From assembly GCF_000337455.1 (NCBI RefSeq), contig NZ_AOIU01000006.1:2754-59937 (forward strand): a DNA stretch of 57,184 nt, written 5' to 3'. The translations under genes and the position numbers were made by a program. The notes beneath the pieces were generated by a model. It was not told where the DNA came from. It saw only the letters and a program-made list of their open reading frames with translations, and did no database searches. This DNA is from Halosimplex carlsbadense 2-9-1 (GTDB lineage: Archaea > Halobacteriota > Halobacteria > Halobacteriales > Haloarculaceae). Position 1 is the stretch's first letter. Every line of letters starts with the position of its first letter. This document shows positions 25,863 through 32,856 of the stretch, in pieces.

Positions 25863-25937
25863 GGGCGCGTAGCTCAGTCCGGATAGAGCGTCGGACTTCT
25901 AATCCGACGGTCGTGGGTTCGAATCCCACCGCGCCCG
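25863..25937 (+). tRNA. tRNA-Arg (anticodon TCT)
   Basis: A full cloverleaf is visible. The acceptor is GGGCGCG/CGCGCCC with discriminator G. The D-arm stem is GCTC/GAGC, the anticodon stem TCGGA/TCCGA with loop CTTCTAA, and the T-arm GTGGG/CCCAC with loop TTCGAAT. Loop positions 34-36 are TCT, reading AGA/AGG arginine codons. No intron; CCA is not encoded. The last 22 bp recur at 26094-26115, and 15 bp of its 3' region recur at 26848-26862, as expected of integration sites. Confidence 0.97.
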
Positions 25938-26093
25938 CTTCTGCGAGGAGCGGACGCGACGAGCGAAGCGGCCACGGATTCGAACCCTGGAAGTCGCAGC
26001 GCCCGAGCGGGGCGAGGGCGAGTGTAACGAGGCCTCGTGGCGAACGGGGAACGAAGTGACCCGTGAGCATAGCGAGGGCGACCGTCTTCCTCC

Positions 26094-26115
26094 GGTTCGA
26101 ATCCCACCGCGCCCG
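26094..26115 (+). repeat. Copy of the tRNA-Arg 3' end (att-like)
   Basis: These 22 bp are identical to 25916-25937, covering half the T-arm to the discriminator base. The 156-bp spacer from the tRNA includes agcgaag/agcgagg motifs and a T-arm-like GGATTCGAACCC near 25977. Confidence 0.93.
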
Positions 26116-26256
26116 TGGCAGTACTGAGACGTGGAAATTCGGCTATAGAGTGCTTCTAAACCTGAATTGAGAATATAAGAACGGTGAACCAGATCCCACA
26201 TCGTCAGACAAGATCTCTCGACTTCGAGGAGGTAACGAACGCGACCGCTCACTCAT

Positions 26257-26553
26257 TCAGTCGAACCCGTAGCGCTTGTGTGCCTCGTCGATATCCACGA
26301 TCTCGATCACGCGGACTTCCCCGTCTGCTTCGAGGACGTCGTAGAACGCGGTGTGGGTTCGCCCGATGTGTAGTCGATATAACTCCTCGCCCTCGATGAC
26401 CAGCTTCTCTTTGTCACCGGACCCCGAATCAGGTCTCGGATACGGGCCGTCCGCCAATTTTCGGAGATTATCTTTTACGATGCGTGTGCTCTTCTCGTCT
26501 AACGTGGCGACGTACTCGCGGGCCTCCTCCGCGAGGAGGACCTCATAGCTCAT
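26257..26553 (-). CDS. RelE/ParE family toxin
   Basis: The 98-residue protein fits the RelE/ParE fold: YEVLLAEEAREYVATLDEKS, then RIVKDNLRKLADGPYPRP, GEELYRLHIGRTHTAFYDV and a final VIEIVDIDEAHKRYGF. RelE members cleave mRNA on the ribosome; ParE members inhibit gyrase. The sequence does not decide between them. It is preceded by, and overlaps by 11 nt, a small antitoxin-like gene. The islet is more AT-rich than its surroundings and lies between two copies of the tRNA-Arg 3' end. Confidence 0.85.
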   Translation of the reverse strand: MSYEVLLAEEAREYVATLDEKSTRIVKDNLRKLADGPYPRPDSGSGDKEKLVIEGEELYRLHIGRTHTAFYDVLEADGEVRVIEIVDIDEAHKRYGFD

Positions 26554-26740
26554 CGAGCGATGTCAGTTCTTCATTATCCGCTTCGCGGACCTCCTTCGCT
26601 CGTTCGGCGAGCTGTCGCCGCTGGTGTTCCTGGATCAACTCCCCGAGCAGGTCGTCGTACGTCTCGCCCGCCCCCTTCAGTTCGTTTAATTCCTTCCACC
26701 GCTCTTCCGTGACCGGAATTCGTTTGCTGGCGTTAGACAT
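26543..26740 (-). CDS. Antitoxin of the RelE-type module
   Basis: A 65-residue protein: an N-terminal RIPVTEERWKELNELKGAGE that looks like a ribbon-helix-helix, then YDDLLGELIQEHQRRQLAER and a highly charged acidic C-terminus. The open frame extends upstream, but the ATG at 26740 follows the candidate operator. Order antitoxin-toxin with overlap is typical of type II modules. Confidence 0.8.
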   Translation of the reverse strand: MSNASKRIPVTEERWKELNELKGAGETYDDLLGELIQEHQRRQLAERAKEVREADNEELTSLDEL

Positions 26741-26764
26741 GCGTATCGTCCTGTGTATGCAATC

Positions 26765-26780
26765 CTTACAACGCTTACAA
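26765..26780 (-). promoter_or_regulatory. Direct repeat upstream of the antitoxin (candidate operator)
   Basis: CTTACAA is repeated at 26765-26771 and 26774-26780 (9-bp period), 25 bp upstream of the antitoxin start. That is about where the TATA box should be. A nearby A-rich TCAAAAGG could be the TATA/BRE region on the minus strand. Confidence 0.4.
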
Positions 26781-26842
26781 TCAAAAGGTTTCGGTGGGCG
26801 GACCACATTCGTTGCTATCGGGGTCGCGTGTCGCCGGAGAAC

Positions 26843-26862
26843 CGGAACCCACCGCGCCCGCT
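26843..26862 (+). repeat. Degenerate copy of the tRNA-Arg 3' end
   Basis: CCCACCGCGCCCGCT (26848-26862) is identical to 25925-25939, and is preceded by CGGAA where the tRNA has TCGAAT. It marks the outer boundary of the toxin-antitoxin islet on the side away from the tRNA. Confidence 0.7.
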
Positions 26863-26936
26863 CCAACGAGGCGGAGTTATTCGGGGCGAAGGGACAACGG
26901 GAAGACACTTATCCGTCCATCGAGTCGTGAGGCCCG

Positions 26937-27506
26937 ATGCAGCGACGGGAACTGCTCTCCGCGGTGGCCGTATCGCTCGGCGGCTGTGCGGCTGCACCGG
27001 GTGCGGAACGGACGAGCCAGCGGGAGTATACGGTCGACGTTACGACCGGAGGGGGATCGGAGGGGTACTCGATAGCCTTCGATGTCGAGTATCCGAACGC
27101 CGAAGACGTGATCGCCGACCTCCACCTGACTATCGAGAACACGGGGGACGAATCGGTTGGGGTCACGGCGGGACCGCCGGCACCGTTCGGGATTCTCGTC
27201 GCGGAGGCAGTCGACACGGCGAACAGTATCACGCTCTGGAACGAGGCGTACGAGCGGTCGGACGGCGTCGAGACGGAGGGTTACACCATCGGCCTGGTGA
27301 ATAGGGTCGGTTTCACGACCGGACTACGGCCGGGAGAATCGGTCGAATCGACCTACTCCCTCCGCCAGGACGCGACTACCGGAGACGGGATCGGTGAACT
27401 CGCGACCGGAACGTACGACCTCACCGGACACGACGGCGAGCCGTTCCGGGTGAACGGCGACCCGGTGGATGCGCAGTTGCGGGTCCGCTCGGCGGACTCG
27501 CTCTGA
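26937..27506 (+). CDS. Tat-type lipoprotein of unknown function
   Basis: A 189-residue secreted protein. The N-terminus MQRRELLSAVAVSLGGCAAA has twin arginines (R3, R4), a hydrophobic stretch and a lipobox LGGC with Cys17 as the lipid site. Haloarchaea export most lipoproteins by Tat. The mature part is beta-rich and resembles an Ig-like domain (VEYPNAEDVIADLHLTIENT, LRPGESVESTYSLRQD). It begins 75 bp after the degenerate tRNA-tail copy. No specific role can be given. Confidence 0.75.
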   Translation: MQRRELLSAVAVSLGGCAAAPGAERTSQREYTVDVTTGGGSEGYSIAFDVEYPNAEDVIADLHLTIENTGDESVGVTAGPPAPFGILVAEAVDTANSITLWNEAYERSDGVETEGYTIGLVNRVGFTTGLRPGESVESTYSLRQDATTGDGIGELATGTYDLTGHDGEPFRVNGDPVDAQLRVRSADSL

Positions 27507-27545
27507 CCCCCAAAGACACTTGCCGCCCACCCCGAACGTACGGGC

Positions 27546-27827
27546 GTGGAAGACCTGCCGACGGACGTGCGGACGGTGCTCTCGCAGCTGTTCGCCGAGG
27601 GCCAGCGCGCGCTCGCCGACGACGACCGCGACACCGCGCGGGAGAGCGTGACGAGCGCCGCCTCGGTCGTCCGTAACAAGCTCCCCGACGGCGAGTTCAA
27701 GCGGGAACTCCGCCACGGCTGCGAGCGAGTGGTCGACCTGCTCGACACCGGCGACGAGCCCGCCGACGCCGAGGCCGCGGCGGAGTACCTGGCGGCGATG
27801 GAGCGCCGGCTGGACGCCGTCGAGTAG
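27546..27827 (+). CDS. Conserved haloarchaeal helical protein
   Basis: A 93-residue, all-helical acidic protein (VRTVLSQLFAEGQRALADDD, SAASVVRNKLPDGEFKRELR and EYLAAMERRLDAVE) with GTG start. I see no catalytic or binding motif. It lies 39 bp after the lipoprotein gene and is convergent with the next gene. Confidence 0.65.
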   Translation: MEDLPTDVRTVLSQLFAEGQRALADDDRDTARESVTSAASVVRNKLPDGEFKRELRHGCERVVDLLDTGDEPADAEAAAEYLAAMERRLDAVE

Positions 27828-27852
27828 CCGGACGAGGAGCCGAACCGACCGC

Positions 27853-28152
27853 TCAGAAGCCCTGGTTCGGCTCGGCGGCCATCGGGTCGTAGCCGGCGAT
27901 GCGGTACTCGCGGGAGTCGGTGCAGTCGTCGTTTTCCGACGCGAGGTCGCCGACGGCGTAGTCGAACCGGTGTTCGAAGTCGCCGGTGTGGCTCTCGACG
28001 CGGTCGAGCACGTCCTCGGCGGTCAGATCCTCGTCGAAGTCGGCGCGGAACGCCGCGGCGTTTTCCGCGGCCGTCGCGGCGGCCGCTCCGTCGGCGTCGA
28101 ACTCGTCTTCGAACGCGTCGGCCAGTTCAGTTTCGAAGTCGTCGTCGCTCAT
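27853..28152 (-). CDS. Acidic conserved hypothetical protein
   Basis: A 99-residue, very acidic protein (MSDDDFETELADAFEDEFDA) with an alanine-rich helix and a C-terminal DDCTDSREYRIAGYDPMAAE. It follows the creatininase-family gene by 39 bp on the same strand and is probably co-transcribed. I do not recognise a family with a known role. Confidence 0.65.
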   Translation of the reverse strand: MSDDDFETELADAFEDEFDADGAAAATAAENAAAFRADFDEDLTAEDVLDRVESHTGDFEHRFDYAVGDLASENDDCTDSREYRIAGYDPMAAEPNQGF

Positions 28153-28191
28153 GTGTGGGCGATCGGAATCGTCCCAGCTGTCTCTTGCGAC

Positions 28192-28965
28192 TTAGACGTG
28201 GTCGCGGGGCATCAGGTCCTCGAACGGCTGGTCGTCGAGCCACTCGGCGAGTTTCACCAGCTGGTCGCTGGCGGCCTCGAACAGCTGTTCGCCCTTCTCG
28301 CGGGTCGCGTCGGTCTGGTCGCCCAGCACGCCGCTCTCGGTGTTGTCGATGGCGTCGTAGAAGGTGCGGGCGCCGTGCTTCCGGAGCCCCTCGAAGTTCG
28401 CCACGTCGCGGATGCCCTCGTCGCGGGCGCGCTCGAACTGGTCCTCGCGGACCAGCTGGTCGTCGATGTGGAGCATCATCGCGGTCTCCTTGGGGCCGCC
28501 GTGGGGGCCGTTGTACTCGAACAGGTCGTCGACGAGATCGGGGATGGACTCGTCCCACATCCACTCGACGGCGTAGGCGACCTCGTCGTCGCGGACCCGG
28601 CGACCCACCTCGCGGAGATGCTGGACGTTGCCGCCGTGGGCGTTGACGAAGACCACGCGGTCGATCCCGTGGTAGGTGAGATTCCGGGTGAGCGACTCGA
28701 CGTAGTCGCGGAAGACAGGCGCGTCGACCCACATCGTGCCGTTGAACTGGCGATGGTGGGGGCTGACGCCGACGTTGATCGTCGGGGTGCAGAGATAGCC
28801 CGTCCGGTCGGCGGCCTCGCGGGCGAGCGCCTCGGCGATGCGGTGGTCGGTCGATTCGGGGAGGTGCGGGCCGTGCTGTTCGGTCGAGCCGAGGGGCACG
28901 AGCGCCAGCGACTCTTCGGCGAAGTACTCGCCCAGTTCCGGCCAGGTCCGGTCTCCGAGGTACAT
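28192..28965 (-). CDS. Creatininase family protein (ArfB-like amide hydrolase)
   Basis: The 257-residue protein shows creatininase-fold metal motifs: GSTEQHGPHLPESTDH (Glu, His, Asp ligands), VFVNAHGGNVQHL and HGGPKETAMML. In archaea this family includes ArfB, which removes the formyl group from 2-amino-5-formylamino-6-ribosylaminopyrimidinone phosphate in F420 and riboflavin synthesis. That is the likeliest role in a haloarchaeon, but other amidohydrolases share the motifs. It is divergent from a methyltransferase gene. Confidence 0.82.
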   Translation of the reverse strand: MYLGDRTWPELGEYFAEESLALVPLGSTEQHGPHLPESTDHRIAEALAREAADRTGYLCTPTINVGVSPHHRQFNGTMWVDAPVFRDYVESLTRNLTYHGIDRVVFVNAHGGNVQHLREVGRRVRDDEVAYAVEWMWDESIPDLVDDLFEYNGPHGGPKETAMMLHIDDQLVREDQFERARDEGIRDVANFEGLRKHGARTFYDAIDNTESGVLGDQTDATREKGEQLFEAASDQLVKLAEWLDDQPFEDLMPRDHV

Positions 28966-29091
28966 GTCTCACCCCGAGGACCGCCCCGCCCTTACTGTTT
29001 CCCTCGCGGCGGTATCGCCCGCGTCGACTCGTATGCTATCGGCTGCCACACCACCCCTGTCACTGATTTTCCGGGGAATCGATCGGCCCGT

Positions 29092-29874
29092 ATGAACGAC
29101 AGCGAGACGGGCGAGGCACCGACGCCGGAGACCGGTGACGCACTCGGTGCGATGCTCCGGAACTACCAGGAGACCGGCGAAGCCGCCGAGTTGATCGAAC
29201 GCGACGACGGCTGGGTCGGGGTCAGCGCCGGCGGCGAGTTCTACTTCGCCGACTACGACGAGTGGCCCGAGCCCGACCGACGCGCGATCGACCGCGTCGA
29301 GGGTCGCGTCCTCGACGTGGGCTGTGGCGCGGGTCGAGCCGCGCTGGCCCTGCAAGAGCGGGGCCACGACGTGACTGCGATCGACGTGTCCGAAGGGGCC
29401 GTCGAGGTGGCCCGCGAGCGCGGCGTCGAGGACGCCCGCGTGGTCGACGTGGCGGACGTGGCCGAGGCGTTCGACCCCGGCACGTTCGACACGGTGCTGA
29501 TGCTTGGCAACAACTTCGGGCTCGTCGGGACCGCCGAGACGGCGCCCGAGCGCCTCCGGGGACTGGCGGCGGTAGCCGCCGACGACGCGACGCTCGTCGC
29601 CCAGAGCCGCGACCCGGTCGCGACCGACGACGAGGCCCACCTGACCTACCACGAGAAGAATCGCGAGCGCGGTCGCCTCCCAGGTGCGCTCCGGATGCGC
29701 GTCCGCCACGAGCGCCTCGCGACGCCGTGGTTCGACTACCTGATGGCCGCGCCCGACACGATGGCCGAGCTGGCGAGCGACACGCCGTGGGCCCTCGTCG
29801 ATACGATCGAACCGGAGGAGGGGCTCGACCCGGCGGGCGGCGACTACGTCGGGATCCTGGAGACGGGGGAGTGA
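29092..29874 (+). CDS. Class I SAM-dependent methyltransferase
   Basis: The 260-residue protein has the SAM-binding motif I VLDVGCGAGRAALALQERG (near residue 73), the acidic motif II VTAIDVSEGAVEVARERG and FDTVLMLGNNFGLVG as motif IV. The substrate is not indicated. It lies 84 bp before the molybdenum hydroxylase small subunit on the same strand. Confidence 0.85.
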   Translation: MNDSETGEAPTPETGDALGAMLRNYQETGEAAELIERDDGWVGVSAGGEFYFADYDEWPEPDRRAIDRVEGRVLDVGCGAGRAALALQERGHDVTAIDVSEGAVEVARERGVEDARVVDVADVAEAFDPGTFDTVLMLGNNFGLVGTAETAPERLRGLAAVAADDATLVAQSRDPVATDDEAHLTYHEKNRERGRLPGALRMRVRHERLATPWFDYLMAAPDTMAELASDTPWALVDTIEPEEGLDPAGGDYVGILETGE

Positions 29875-29958
29875 GCGCCGTCCGGCGTCGCCGCCCCGTT
29901 TTCGGGACCAACACTTTACTCGCTCGCCGCCGTTGTCGGGACAAGCGATCACCCTCTC

Positions 29959-30492
29959 ATGTCGACACACGACATCTCTCTGACGGTAGACGGAACGACC
30001 GAGGCGTTGACGGTCGAGTCGCGGACGCTGCTGGTCCACGCCTTGCGGGACGAACTGGGCTACACGGCGCCGAACGTCGGCTGCGAGAGCGGCAAATGTG
30101 GCGCCTGCACGGTCGAGCTGGACGGCGACGCGGTCAAGTCCTGTACGGTGCTGGCGGTCCAGGCAGACGGGAGCGAGGTGACGACCGCCGCCGGCTACGC
30201 CGACGACGGGCTCGACCCCGTCCAGCGGGCGTTCCACGACGAACACGGCCTGCAGTGCGGGTACTGCACGCCCGGCATGCTCGCGACGACACACCAGTTG
30301 CTCGACGAGAACCCCGACCCCTCGCGGGCGGAGATCCGCAGGGCCCTGAAAGGCAACGTCTGTCGCTGTACCGGCTACGGGAGCATCGTCGACGCGGTCG
30401 AGACGGCGGCCGAGCGGCTCGCCGACGAGCGGGGCGAGTCGAACGAACCCGACGATCGAACCGGCGCGCCGCGGCCGGAGGCCGAGGACTGA
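29959..30492 (+). CDS. Molybdenum hydroxylase small subunit, 2x[2Fe-2S] (CoxS-like)
   Basis: The 177-residue protein has the plant-ferredoxin cluster motif (GCESGKCGACTV with KSC) in the N-terminal half. The second, helical-domain cluster motif (LQCGYCTPGM and NVCRCTGYGSIV) follows. It relays electrons from the molybdenum site to FAD. About 20 charged residues are added at the C-terminus. The medium subunit starts 1 nt after its stop. A TATA-like ACTTTACTC lies upstream near 29914. No large subunit is next to it. Confidence 0.94.
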   Translation: MSTHDISLTVDGTTEALTVESRTLLVHALRDELGYTAPNVGCESGKCGACTVELDGDAVKSCTVLAVQADGSEVTTAAGYADDGLDPVQRAFHDEHGLQCGYCTPGMLATTHQLLDENPDPSRAEIRRALKGNVCRCTGYGSIVDAVETAAERLADERGESNEPDDRTGAPRPEAED

Positions 30493-30493
30493 G

Positions 30494-31393
30494 ATGTTCC
30501 CGGCCGCATTCGACTACGAGCGGGCCGAATCGGTGGGCGAAGCGCTGGACCTGCTAGAGGAACACGGCGACGCGGACGTGGAGATCCTGGCCGGCGGTCA
30601 CAGCCTCGTCCCGGCGATGAAGACCGAGGGGCGCGAACCGGACGTGGTCGTCGACCTCGACGTGCCCGCGCTGGACGCGGTCAACGCGCTGGACGACCGG
30701 ACCGTTGTCGGCGCGCTGACGACCTACGCGACGCTCGTCGACGCCGGGGCGGTCCGCTCGACGGTCCCGCTGGTGGCCGAGACAGCGAGCGAAGTGGGCG
30801 ACACCCAGATCCGAAACCGCGGGACGATCGGCGGGAACCTGGCGGCGGCCCACCCCGGCGCGGACCTGCCGGCGGCCGCGCTGGCGAGCGACGCGGTCGT
30901 CCTCTTGCGGGACCGCGACGGCAAGCGGGAGGTCCCGGTCACCGACTTCTTCCGCGGCGACGGCGAGACCGCCGTCGAGCGGGGCGAACTCCTCACGGGC
31001 GTCCGAATCCCGCACACCGACGAGGCGGGCTTCGCGTACGCGAAGAAGACCCACCCGGCGACGGGCTACGCGATGGTCGGCGTCGCCGCCGTCGTCGAGA
31101 CGGACGGCCCGGGCGGCCAGGGGAGCGTTTCGAGGGCGCGCGTCGCCGCGACCGGCGCGGTCGACCGGGCGGTTCGCCTGCCCGCCGTCGAGGAGTCGCT
31201 CGTCGACGGACCGCTCGACTCGGCGGCCATCGACGCCGCGGCGAGCGAGGCGCGTGTCGATATCGACCCCGGGCGACTGCGCTCGGACGCCTACGCCTCC
31301 GGCGAATTCCGCGGGGAGCTACTGGAGACGTACGTCGCTCGCGCGCTGGAGACGGCCGCCGAGCGGGTCGACGACGACGCCCTGACGGCATGA
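30494..31393 (+). CDS. Molybdenum hydroxylase medium subunit, FAD-binding (CoxM-like)
   Basis: The 299-residue flavoprotein has the two FAD motifs of the family: ILAGGHSLVPAMKTE and TIGGNLAAAHPGADLPAA. Also present are the IRNRG segment and the KKTHPATGYAMVGVAA C-terminal domain. It passes electrons from the FeS subunit to the acceptor. It is 1 nt from the small subunit gene. The large subunit expected after or before it is absent here; the only candidate in the window is at 5788-8142. Confidence 0.93.
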   Translation: MFPAAFDYERAESVGEALDLLEEHGDADVEILAGGHSLVPAMKTEGREPDVVVDLDVPALDAVNALDDRTVVGALTTYATLVDAGAVRSTVPLVAETASEVGDTQIRNRGTIGGNLAAAHPGADLPAAALASDAVVLLRDRDGKREVPVTDFFRGDGETAVERGELLTGVRIPHTDEAGFAYAKKTHPATGYAMVGVAAVVETDGPGGQGSVSRARVAATGAVDRAVRLPAVEESLVDGPLDSAAIDAAASEARVDIDPGRLRSDAYASGEFRGELLETYVARALETAAERVDDDALTA

Positions 31394-31430
31394 GCGGCGG
31401 GCGTGTTCGCGGGCAGTCGAAACGGTCGTC

Positions 31431-32213
31431 CTACCGGTTGTCGAGCCGCCAGTCGGGGATGGGGACCTGGCCGCCGTCGACGCGGAGTTCGTGGCCGTTG
31501 ACGTAGTCGGCGGCGGGCGAGGCGAGGAAGGTGGCGCCGTTGGCGATGTCCTCGGGCTGAGCGAAGTACCCGAGGGGGTTCAGATCCTCGATCTGTTCGG
31601 TGACGGCCTCGGAGAACCCCTCGGTCATGCGGGTGTCGACCCAGCCGGGGGCGACGGCGTTGACGCGGATGCCCTCGTGGCCGAGTTCCAGCGCGAGGCT
31701 CTTGGTGAGCCCGAGCAGGCTGTACTTGCCCACGTCGTACTGGGGTGACTGGCCGACGCCGTTTTTCGTGTGAATCGAGGTGATGTTGATTATCTTGCCG
31801 TAGCCGTCCTCGATCATGCCGTCGACGACGGCGCGGGTGCAGTTGATCGACCCGAAGAGGTGGACCTCGATGTTGAGCCGGAAGTCGTCGTCGTGGCCTT
31901 CGTCGAGGAACGGGCCGGCGTTGCCCACGCCGGCGTTGTTGACGAGGATGTCGACGCTCCCCAGTTCCTCGACGCCGTGTTCGACCATCGCCTCGACTTC
32001 CGCCTCGTCGGTCACGTCGGCGGCGACGCCGACGGCGTCGCTGTCGTCGTCGCGGTCGCGGATGGTCGCCGCGGTGTCGTTCGCCACGTCCTCGTCGAGG
32101 TCGTTGACGATCACGTCGGCACCGTGTTCGGCGAGTTCGAGGGCGATCGCGCGGCCGTTGCCGCGGCCGCCGCCGGTCACCAGCGCCGTCTTCCCTGACA
32201 GGTCGAGGTCCAT
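31431..32213 (-). CDS. Short-chain dehydrogenase/reductase (FabG-like)
   Basis: The 260-residue SDR has the NAD(P) motif VTGGGRGNGRAIALEL, NNAGVGNAGP, the catalytic serine in NITSIHTKNG and the Y-x3-K pair in PQYDVGKYS. The C-terminal GHELRVDGG is as in 3-oxoacyl reductases. The aspartates in VNDLDEDV after the second strand suggest NAD rather than NADP. The frame is open upstream, but MDLDLSGKTALVTG is the family start. Substrate unknown. Confidence 0.9.
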   Translation of the reverse strand: MDLDLSGKTALVTGGGRGNGRAIALELAEHGADVIVNDLDEDVANDTAATIRDRDDDSDAVGVAADVTDEAEVEAMVEHGVEELGSVDILVNNAGVGNAGPFLDEGHDDDFRLNIEVHLFGSINCTRAVVDGMIEDGYGKIINITSIHTKNGVGQSPQYDVGKYSLLGLTKSLALELGHEGIRVNAVAPGWVDTRMTEGFSEAVTEQIEDLNPLGYFAQPEDIANGATFLASPAADYVNGHELRVDGGQVPIPDWRLDNR

Positions 32214-32387
32214 GGCGCCTGGTTCGAATCCCGCCGTCTTCAAGCCCGGCGGTGGGGGAACGGCTCGCCGCCGCTCGGGTCGGGCCGACGCCGCCGGACC
32301 CGTGCCGACCGAAGTCACGCCGACCGGGGACGCCGACTCGCGGCGCCGCTCGGAACGTTTTTTGTGGCGGCCGTCCCTCGTAGACGT

Positions 32388-32810
32388 ATGGATTATCTGG
32401 AAGTCGAAGGCGCCCGCGAGTTCGTCGCCCGCCTGGAACACGGGGGCGACTGGCGGGCCCAGATCGAGGCCTTCGCCGCCGACGAGGGCGTCGACGCCGC
32501 GTTCTTCTTCGGCCTCGGGGCCGTCCAAGACGCCGAGATCCTCTACTACGACCAGGACGACGAGGAGTACTACCCCGAGCGCTTCGACGAGCCGCTGGAG
32601 ATGGCCGCCTGCGTCGGCAACGTCTCCCACCTCGACGGCGAGCCGTTCGCCCACACCCACGCCGTCCTCTCGCGCGAGGACGGCACGACGCTGGCCGGAC
32701 ACCTCGACAGCGCGACCGTCTTCGCCGGGGAGCTGTACGTCCGCGAGTTCGACGCGGCGCTCGAACGGGAGTACGACGAGGAGACCGCGCTGGACCTGTG
32801 GCCCCTGTGA
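32388..32810 (+). CDS. PPC (DUF296) domain DNA-binding-type protein
   Basis: The 140-residue protein consists of a single PPC domain: FFFGLGAVQDAEILYYD, the metal-site-like HTHAVLSREDG, and the conserved AGHLDSATVFAGELYVREF strand pair. Such proteins form trimers in bacteria and archaea and are fused to AT-hooks in plants; no AT-hook is present here. An ATG 24 nt upstream would add basic residues, which I think is not the start. It ends 46 bp before the polymerase gene. Confidence 0.88.
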   Translation: MDYLEVEGAREFVARLEHGGDWRAQIEAFAADEGVDAAFFFGLGAVQDAEILYYDQDDEEYYPERFDEPLEMAACVGNVSHLDGEPFAHTHAVLSREDGTTLAGHLDSATVFAGELYVREFDAALEREYDEETALDLWPL

Positions 32811-32856
32811 GCGGAGCGACACATGAACGAGGCACGATGACCCTGGAGGTGCGAGG

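Noticed and set aside
25971..26010. A second tRNA near 25980 (GGATTCGAACCC)
   Set aside because: Only a T-arm-like string is seen; no acceptor pairing, D-arm or anticodon arm.
30494..32213. Large subunit of the molybdenum hydroxylase next to the medium subunit
   Set aside because: The next gene is an SDR on the opposite strand; no molybdopterin-domain motif is present in this stretch.
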